Origin: an uncultured Ignavibacteria bacterium
Lineage (GTDB): Bacteria > Bacteroidota > Ignavibacteria > Tepidaquicellales > Tepidaquicellaceae
Length of the DNA stretch: 10,310 bases
Direction of reading: 5' to 3'
Assembly: GCA_937974175.1 (NCBI GenBank)
Contig: CALJIG010000126.1
Coordinates: 1-10,310 of the forward strand
Part shown: in pieces, positions 6,276-10,310 of the stretch
Layout: each line of letters starts with the position of its first letter
Position numbering within the stretch: the first letter of the stretch is position 1
The notes under the pieces: generated by a model
Databases searched by the model: none
The model's input: only the letters and a program-made list of their open reading frames with translations
What the model was told of the DNA's origin: nothing
Program-made: the position numbers and the translations under genes

Positions 6276-6304
6276 ATTATTTGCAAATAAAATATATGAT
6301 GCAA
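6276..6304 (-). promoter_or_regulatory. Candidate dppBC promoter
   Basis: On the minus strand, TTGCAT (6299-6304) and AATAAT (6276-6281) are 17 nt apart. They lie between the terminator of the upstream gene and the dppB ATG at 6240. The spacer region includes the palindrome ATTTGCAAAT (6279-6288). The terminator directly upstream supports a promoter here; the exact hexamers are uncertain. Confidence 0.35.
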
Positions 6305-6321
6305 TATAACATACGTACTAT

Positions 6322-6361
6322 AAAAAAAAAGTCTCGAATTCATATAGAATCCGAGACTTTT
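6322..6361 (-). terminator. Intrinsic terminator of the NlpC/P60 gene
   Basis: Arms of about 13-15 bp (6327-6341 and 6347-6361) with core AGTCTCG...CGAGACT contain one G-U pair and a 5-nt loop ATATA. They are followed on the minus strand by a run of nine T (A-run 6322-6330). It sits 20 nt after the nlpC stop codon. It is the clearest single-direction terminator in the window and uncouples nlpC from dppB. Confidence 0.92.
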
Positions 6362-6381
6362 CGAAACTTGTTGTTTCTCTT

Positions 6382-7026
6382 TTACTGCTCAATAACTCTC
6401 TTAGCTTTTAAGAAAGCCTTTGCGTAGGTTTCTTTTTCAAGAGATGTTACAATCACACCTGTGCTAGAACCTGAGTGAACAAAATAACCGTCACTTAAAT
6501 ACATTCCTACGTGTGTAACTCTTCCTTTGTGCATTGTATCGAAGAATAGAAGGTCGCCGAATTTTAAATCTTTGACTTCAACTTCTTCGCCTACACCGGA
6601 TTGTTCAAGTGAAGTTCTTGGTAATGCAACGCCGAGGGCTTGATACATTACTGCTTGAACGAATGCGGAGCAATCGATACCTCTTTTTGAAGTACCACCC
6701 CATAAGTAAGGAGTGTTTAGGTATTCGATAACTTTGTACATCACTTCATCACTGTTTACAGCTGATGTGCTTGTGACTGTTTCGATGTATCCTGCGAGTG
6801 AGCTTGAAAGAGATTCTAGATTACCTTTGTTAATTTCTGTCTTAGACTTAAAATTGGTACTAGCCACTTGTGTTTTATTCTTCTGGCTATTAGCAACTTT
6901 ATTAGAAAGGTTGTCTTTAATCTCCTGGCTCATTGCTGTAGAACTAACAACGAAAAATGCCATTGCAATCATTACTATAAACTGAAGCGAAAAGGAAGTA
7001 GTTCTTGGTTGCCTGCCAATTAGCAT
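6382..7026 (-). CDS. Secreted NlpC/P60 family cell-wall peptidase
   Basis: This 214-residue protein probably cuts peptide bonds in peptidoglycan stem peptides (gamma-D-glutamyl-diamino acid type in this family). The N-terminus has basic residues and then a hydrophobic signal segment (about 13-30), with possible cleavage near STA|MS or AMS|QE, so it acts in the periplasm. A Ser/Thr/Asn/Lys-rich linker (about 35-90) precedes the NlpC/P60 domain (about 95-212). The catalytic triad is visible as Cys119 in GIDCSAF, His172 in THVGMYL and His184 in FVHSGSS. The usual PYLWGGTS and LKFGDLLFF motifs are also present. No SH3 or LysM targeting domain is seen. GGAGG lies 10 nt before the ATG, the best Shine-Dalgarno site in the window. 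The gene is flanked by peptide-transporter genes but has its own terminator and a 337-nt upstream gap. Confidence 0.9.
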   Translation of the reverse strand: MLIGRQPRTTSFSLQFIVMIAMAFFVVSSTAMSQEIKDNLSNKVANSQKNKTQVASTNFKSKTEINKGNLESLSSSLAGYIETVTSTSAVNSDEVMYKVIEYLNTPYLWGGTSKRGIDCSAFVQAVMYQALGVALPRTSLEQSGVGEEVEVKDLKFGDLLFFDTMHKGRVTHVGMYLSDGYFVHSGSSTGVIVTSLEKETYAKAFLKAKRVIEQ

Positions 7027-7027
7027 T

Positions 7028-7049
7028 AACTAAATTCCTCCGTTTAGTT
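7028..7049 (-). promoter_or_regulatory. nlpC ribosome-binding site in the loop of a start-proximal hairpin
   Basis: On the minus strand, AACTAAA (7043-7049) and TTTAGTT (7028-7034) form a 7-bp stem. Its 8-nt loop, CGGAGGAA, contains the full GGAGG site. The stem ends one base before the ATG at 7026. The site would stay exposed even when the stem forms. Confidence 0.55.
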
Positions 7050-7050
7050 T

Positions 7051-7146
7051 ATTATATTAAAAGAACAATGTAGTAAAAATACTCTCTTTAAAACTATTTT
7101 GCAAGCCCTTTTTTTCTGCAAAATTATGACAAATGTCTTATGACAT
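7051..7146 (-). promoter_or_regulatory. nlpC upstream region: candidate promoters and palindromes
   Basis: Two minus-strand promoter candidates are visible: TTGCAA (7099-7104) with 17 nt to TATTTT (7076-7081), and a perfect TATAAT (7051-7056) without a good -35. An inverted repeat ATTTTGCA/TGCAAAAT (7096-7103, 7117-7124) brackets the first -35. Just upstream are ATGTC-TTAT-GACAT (7133-7146) and two direct TTATGAC words 14 nt apart (7124, 7138), which could be a regulator site. The rest of the gap (7147-7304) shows no gene or structure that I can support. Confidence 0.35.
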
Positions 7147-7304
7147 AAATCCCTGACAAAAACGCAAATATGAGAAAATATTGAGGCTTACAAAACAACT
7201 TTAAACTCACGCTTAAGGATTTATCACAGAATTTTCAAATTAACTCGTTCAAAGCTTACTAAAATCCACTCAAAAATAGAGATAACAAAAATTTTACTAA
7301 TATC

Positions 7305-7360
7305 ACTCATAACTCATAACTCATAACTCATAACATATAATTCATAACTCATAACTCATA
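7305..7360. repeat. ACTCATA heptamer tandem repeat after the binding-protein gene
   Basis: There are eight contiguous 7-nt units. Six are exact ACTCATA and two are variants (ACATATA at 7333, ATTCATA at 7340). The array ends 3 nt from the TAG stop of the substrate-binding protein gene. In that gene's direction the unit reads TATGAGT, which puts a TGA in every unit and shifts frame by one each time. Confidence 0.85.
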
Positions 7361-7363
7361 ACT

Positions 7364-9112
7364 CTATTTATCCAGCCACAATCTTCTGAAGTTCACTCTG
7401 TGCATCGGGTCTAATGGATAGCCTTTTACGTAAGGCTGCAGCAGTCTGTAATCTTCATCATAAAATATAATTAATAGCGGTGCATCATTTATTGCAAGCT
7501 GCTCTGCTTTCAGATACAATTTATATCTTTCATCCCTATCCGATTTTGTGATAGCTTCTTCAAATAAATCATCATAAGCTTTGTTCTGATATCTTGTATT
7601 GTTTATCGGACTTATATCTTTCGGATTTGCCGGTACATTTTTTCCGTAAAATAAGTTTAAGAAATTTTCAGGGTCCGGATAATCTGCAATCCATCCCAGT
7701 CTGTAAAAATCTGCGCGACCTGCATCTATGTTATCGAGATGCTGCGCAAACGGAATCTGATTTAATTTCATTGTGATACCGACTTCCTTCAGCATACTTT
7801 GTATCGCTTCTGCTACCTGACTGTTTCTACCGCCGCCGTCATTTATTTGTAAAGTAATTTCACCAAGTCCTTTGCCGTCAGGATAACCGGCTTCCGTTAA
7901 CATCTGCTTTGCTTTTTCTTTATCGTATGCGTAACCTTTAATAGCTTTGTAATCGTAGCCGGGCATTGAGGGCGGAACTACGCCGTAAATTCCGGGATAG
8001 CTCGATTGTCCGTTCAATACAAACTTAATAATTTTCTCTCTGTCAATCGCATAGTTAATTGCCTGGCGAAGCTTAACGTTTCCTAAAATTTTACTGCTGG
8101 TTAAGAATCCGTAGAATTGAACCGATAAGGCCGGCACTCTTTGCAACTGGAATTTCGCAAACTCCGGTGTGAGCTGTTTATTCTGAACAATTTCTTTAAA
8201 TGACTCATTCGGAATTCTGTATGACTCATCTAAGTTGCCGTTTCTGAATTCAAGCAATTGCTGTGAAAGATCTTTTACGAATCTAAACTTTACATTATTA
8301 ACGTAGGGCAATTGGTTTCCGTAAGAATCTTTTTCCCAGTAGTTAGGATTTCTTTTTAAGTTAAGGTCTTTATCCTGTGACCAGTTTTCGAAAACAAACG
8401 GTCCTGTGCCTACAGGATTTTGAAAGAAATCTTTTCCGTATTTATCAACAGCTTCTTTCGGAACAACATAAGCAAAACCGAGACACATATAATATATAAA
8501 AGGACCGAAAGGCTTTTTTAATTTTACCTGAAATGTTGAATCATCTTTGGCAATAAATCCCGTAACTTCTTTTAACTTCGGTTCTGCATTATTTTTGGTA
8601 GCGTTTGAAATATCCGTGTAATATTCAGAAGCACCGACAACTAAATTTTTATAAAAGTCATAACCGCGTGTTGATGTTCTAGGGTCACACACTCTTTCCA
8701 TTGAGTACTTCACATCTTTTGATGTGAATGCTCTGCCCTTTCCGTTGGGAAAGCATGCATTATCGTGGAAGTTAACACCGCTTCTTAAATGGAATGTATA
8801 TTCAAGTCCGTCAGGAGATATTTCCCAGCGAGTTGCAAGGGCAGGAACAAGGTTCAAATTTGAATCAAGGTCAACTAATAAATCATAAATCTGATGAGCA
8901 ACGTGATGGGAGATATCGTCATTAATGCCTACAGGGTCTAAGCTTCTTACGTTATCGTTTTCATTCATTAAATATGTTCCGCCGCCTTTTATTCCACCTT
9001 GCAAAGTAGTCATGGTTGAGTCAGTGCTTTTCTTTCCGCATCCTGCGATTAAAAAAGTAAATGTGAGGGCGAATAAAAATACGAATGAACTGATTGAATA
9101 TTTTTTATTCAT
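7364..9112 (-). CDS. Peptide ABC transporter substrate-binding lipoprotein (SBP_bac_5 family)
   Basis: This 582-residue protein captures extracytoplasmic peptides and delivers them to the DppB/DppC-type permease. The N-terminus is a lipoprotein signal: MNKK, a hydrophobic stretch 9-22, and lipobox IAGC with Cys25. Family motifs follow in order: LVPALATRWEISPDG (88-102), YTFHLRSGVNFHD (105-117), FTSKDVKYSMER (129-140), the NPVGTGPFVF segment near the middle, and KLRQAINYAIDREKII in the second lobe. YRLGWIADYPDPENFLN near the C-terminal third is also typical of oligopeptide-binding proteins. The length is slightly above E. coli DppA (about 535). The ATG start at 9112 is the only one that keeps the lipobox. 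It lies in the same direction as nlpC, dppB and dppC but 337 nt from nlpC. Nickel, heme or other ligands are possible, but a peptide ligand is the best guess. Confidence 0.92.
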   Translation of the reverse strand: MNKKYSISSFVFLFALTFTFLIAGCGKKSTDSTMTTLQGGIKGGGTYLMNENDNVRSLDPVGINDDISHHVAHQIYDLLVDLDSNLNLVPALATRWEISPDGLEYTFHLRSGVNFHDNACFPNGKGRAFTSKDVKYSMERVCDPRTSTRGYDFYKNLVVGASEYYTDISNATKNNAEPKLKEVTGFIAKDDSTFQVKLKKPFGPFIYYMCLGFAYVVPKEAVDKYGKDFFQNPVGTGPFVFENWSQDKDLNLKRNPNYWEKDSYGNQLPYVNNVKFRFVKDLSQQLLEFRNGNLDESYRIPNESFKEIVQNKQLTPEFAKFQLQRVPALSVQFYGFLTSSKILGNVKLRQAINYAIDREKIIKFVLNGQSSYPGIYGVVPPSMPGYDYKAIKGYAYDKEKAKQMLTEAGYPDGKGLGEITLQINDGGGRNSQVAEAIQSMLKEVGITMKLNQIPFAQHLDNIDAGRADFYRLGWIADYPDPENFLNLFYGKNVPANPKDISPINNTRYQNKAYDDLFEEAITKSDRDERYKLYLKAEQLAINDAPLLIIFYDEDYRLLQPYVKGYPLDPMHRVNFRRLWLDK

Positions 9113-9168
9113 AATAAAGATTTTATGATTTATGAATTAATTTGATTTAACTCTGATTAAAAAACTCT

Positions 9169-9218
9169 CATTCCGAAACTCTGTTTAGGAATGCAATATG
9201 GTGCGAAACCCCGTTTCG
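9169..9218. repeat. CGAAAC/GTTT hairpin pair
   Basis: Two neighbouring hairpins share the core CGAAAC-3 nt-GTTT. The first has CATTCCGAAAC (9169-9179), loop TCT and GTTTAGGAATG (9183-9193), 11 bp with one mismatch. The second has CGAAAC (9204-9209), loop CCC and GTTTCG (9213-9218). They lie about 60 nt upstream of the binding-protein start and immediately beside the element at 9238. They are probably a decayed dispersed repeat. Confidence 0.6.
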
Positions 9219-9237
9219 ATTGTAAATTATTACAAGA

Positions 9238-9367
9238 AATTGCCACGCCTTTTAAGGCGTGGTTAAATAAAATTCAATAAACTGCCCTTCAGGGCAAAAA
9301 CTTAGCTTGCCCTAAAGGGCAATTGATTGGTACAAATCTATTCCACGGCTTAAAAGCCGTGGCAATT
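9238..9367. repeat. Nested paired-hairpin element (AATTGCCACG family)
   Basis: Outer inverted arms of 25 nt (9238-9262, 9343-9367) each fold into a near-perfect hairpin, CCACGCC...GGCGTGG and CCACGGC...GCCGTGG. Compared as inverted copies they differ at two positions, which exchange one C-G pair for G-C, so both hairpins stay perfect. Inside are two more hairpins, TGCCCT/AGGGCA (9283-9296) and TTGCCCT/AGGGCAA (9307-9322), themselves an inverted pair. With the flanking repeats, this element fills most of the 320-nt gap between pyrF and the binding-protein gene. No gene is seen there. Confidence 0.8.
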
Positions 9368-9394
9368 AACTTCTCTATTCCTGAATTAATACTT

Positions 9395-9446
9395 TTGTTA
9401 ATTGATAATTGTTAATTGTTAATTGTTAATTGTTAATTGTTAATTG
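9395..9446. repeat. TTGTTAA heptamer tandem repeat overlapping the 3' end of pyrF
   Basis: There are seven contiguous 7-nt units (9395-9443), all TTGTTAA except TTGATAA at 9402, followed by a partial unit. In the pyrF direction the unit reads CAATTAA. The last codons of pyrF (Ile-Asn-Asn) and its TAA stop at 9433-9435 lie inside the array. Confidence 0.9.
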
Positions 9447-10230
9447 AAGCGTTCAGCTCTACTGTTTTTTCTCTTACAATTTTTTCAAAATCTTTTCTTT
9501 CTACATCCATTGGAGCGGCATAAATAATACCTCTGCTGGAATTAATCACAAAATTTTTGTTGTGCAGATTTTTTAATAAAGTCCCTGCTTCACCATGTTG
9601 GCTTCCGACTCCCGGAATTAACAGAGGATAGTCAGGCAATTTTTTTGAATACTTCCCTATTTCTTTTGTATGATTTGAACCTATTACAAAGCCAATGTTT
9701 CCATTCTTATTCCACTCAACGCATTTCTTAATTACTTTTTCGTATAAAAACTTTTTCCCGACTTTCAACTTCTGAAAATCTTTTGAACCTTCGTTAGATG
9801 TTAAAGCTAAAACATAAGTAAGCTTATCTTTCCTGTTAATGAAAGGTTCAATCGAATCATAACCCATATACGGCTGGAAAGTAATTGCATCAAAATTCAT
9901 ATCATCGAAGAAAGTCTTCGCATACATTTCATCGGTGTTTCCTATATCGCCGCGCTTTGCATCACAGATCTTTATAAGGTCTTCAGGAATGTATTTTAAA
10001 GTTCTTTCCAGAGTTTTATATCCGGCTGCGCTCTCATAAAAAGCCATATTCATTTTATATCCTGCAACGATATCCTTCGTTGAGCACATTATATAATGAT
10101 TGAACTCATATACAGGGTCAGAATATTTATGAAAGCATTCGGGAATTTTAGATATGTCAGAATCCAATCCAATTACAACATTTGAATTATTTTTCTTTAC
10201 AACTGACTGAAGTTTTTCTAAGTATGTCAT
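9433..10230 (-). CDS. pyrF: Orotidine 5'-phosphate decarboxylase, type 2
   Basis: This 265-residue cytoplasmic enzyme converts OMP to UMP, the last step of de novo UMP synthesis. It is the longer type 2 form, not the form of about 230 residues found in E. coli. The beta-1 motif VVIGLDSDISKIP (18-30) supplies Asp23. Lys59 in GYKMNMAFYE and the block DAKRGDIGNT (90-99) with Asp90, Lys92 and Asp95 give the charged Asp/Lys active-site network. Phosphate-binding elements are PGVGSQHG (206-213) and SSRGI with Arg233. DAITFQPYMGYDS (114-126) is also typical of type 2. The ATG at 10230 puts the first catalytic Asp where the family has it. No clear Shine-Dalgarno site is present. No other pyrimidine gene is adjacent. 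A paired-hairpin repeat begins 12 nt upstream of the start, and a heptamer array takes in the stop codon. Confidence 0.95.
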   Translation of the reverse strand: MTYLEKLQSVVKKNNSNVVIGLDSDISKIPECFHKYSDPVYEFNHYIMCSTKDIVAGYKMNMAFYESAAGYKTLERTLKYIPEDLIKICDAKRGDIGNTDEMYAKTFFDDMNFDAITFQPYMGYDSIEPFINRKDKLTYVLALTSNEGSKDFQKLKVGKKFLYEKVIKKCVEWNKNGNIGFVIGSNHTKEIGKYSKKLPDYPLLIPGVGSQHGEAGTLLKNLHNKNFVINSSRGIIYAAPMDVERKDFEKIVREKTVELNASINN

Positions 10231-10242
10231 GCGTATTTAGTC

Positions 10243-10306
10243 TTGTAGAGACACAATACTTTGTGTCTGTTATTTATTCAGGAGACGCAAAGTATTGCGT
10301 CTCTAC
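10243..10306. repeat. Paired-hairpin inverted-repeat element, copy 2 (GTAGAGAC family)
   Basis: The arms 10243-10268 and 10283-10306 match those of the copy at 4003-4070 base for base, apart from the final two bases (GG instead of AA). This includes the A-T version in the left hairpin and the G-C version in the right one. The spacer is different in sequence and length (14 against 16 nt). The element lies 12 nt upstream of the pyrF start codon and would therefore be in its leader or promoter. The window ends four bases later. Confidence 0.8.
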
Positions 10307-10310
10307 GGCT

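Noticed and set aside
7027..7304. ydaO-type (c-di-AMP) riboswitch upstream of the NlpC/P60 gene
   Set aside because: Such riboswitches often precede wall hydrolases, but I found none of the conserved GC-rich core in this AT-rich leader.
7305..7360. CRISPR array
   Set aside because: Units are 7 nt and contiguous, with no spacers and no cas genes nearby; it is a simple tandem repeat.
4421..9128. Several open frames of 60-136 codons antisense to, or out of frame within, dppC, dppB, nlpC and the binding-protein gene
   Set aside because: All lie within confident coding regions and are explained as shadows of the real frame.

Overview
This AT-rich window looks like a chromosomal segment of a bacterium from the Bacteroidota/Ignavibacteriota side of the FCB group. 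Four things suggest this: a tmRNA whose tag starts with glycine, a DUF2400/TIGR02757 gene, a type 2 PyrF, and mostly weak or absent Shine-Dalgarno sites with several TTG starts. The placement is inference, because no rRNA or marker phylogeny is available here. I see no CRISPR array, transposase, phage gene or defence operon.

Layout: a GC-rich inverted-repeat element (20-123) precedes a secreted protein of unknown function (207-1130, +). A DUF2400 gene (1227-1985, -) converges on it. That gene is divergent, with a gap of only 25 nt, from a 3-hydroxyacyl-CoA-dehydrogenase-like protein (2011-2688, +). A histidine-phosphatase-family gene follows (2783-3409, +). A bidirectional terminator (3532-3576) separates this left half from a long minus-strand block. 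That block, read right to left, holds pyrF (10230-9433), a peptide-binding lipoprotein (9112-7364), an NlpC/P60 cell-wall peptidase (7026-6382), the permeases DppB (6240-5314) and DppC (5241-4159), and the tmRNA gene ssrA (3930-3578).

How the genes relate: the binding lipoprotein, DppB and DppC make up most of a Dpp/Opp-type peptide importer, but its ATPases are not in the window. The secreted NlpC/P60 enzyme lies inside this cluster and could release wall peptides for uptake. It has its own strong terminator and probably its own promoter, so it is a neighbour and not a clear operon member.

The most unusual content is between the genes. There are several families of paired-hairpin elements. 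In two of them the inverted arms differ mainly by compensatory base-pair swaps, as expected for REP-doublet-like elements kept for structure. There are also period-7 (in one case period-8) tandem or degenerate repeats that begin at, or contain, the stop codons of most protein genes. On the protein side, the 3HCDH-like protein lacks the family's catalytic histidine and a recognisable NAD-binding glycine motif, and the tmRNA encodes the tag GNDYNYALAA.
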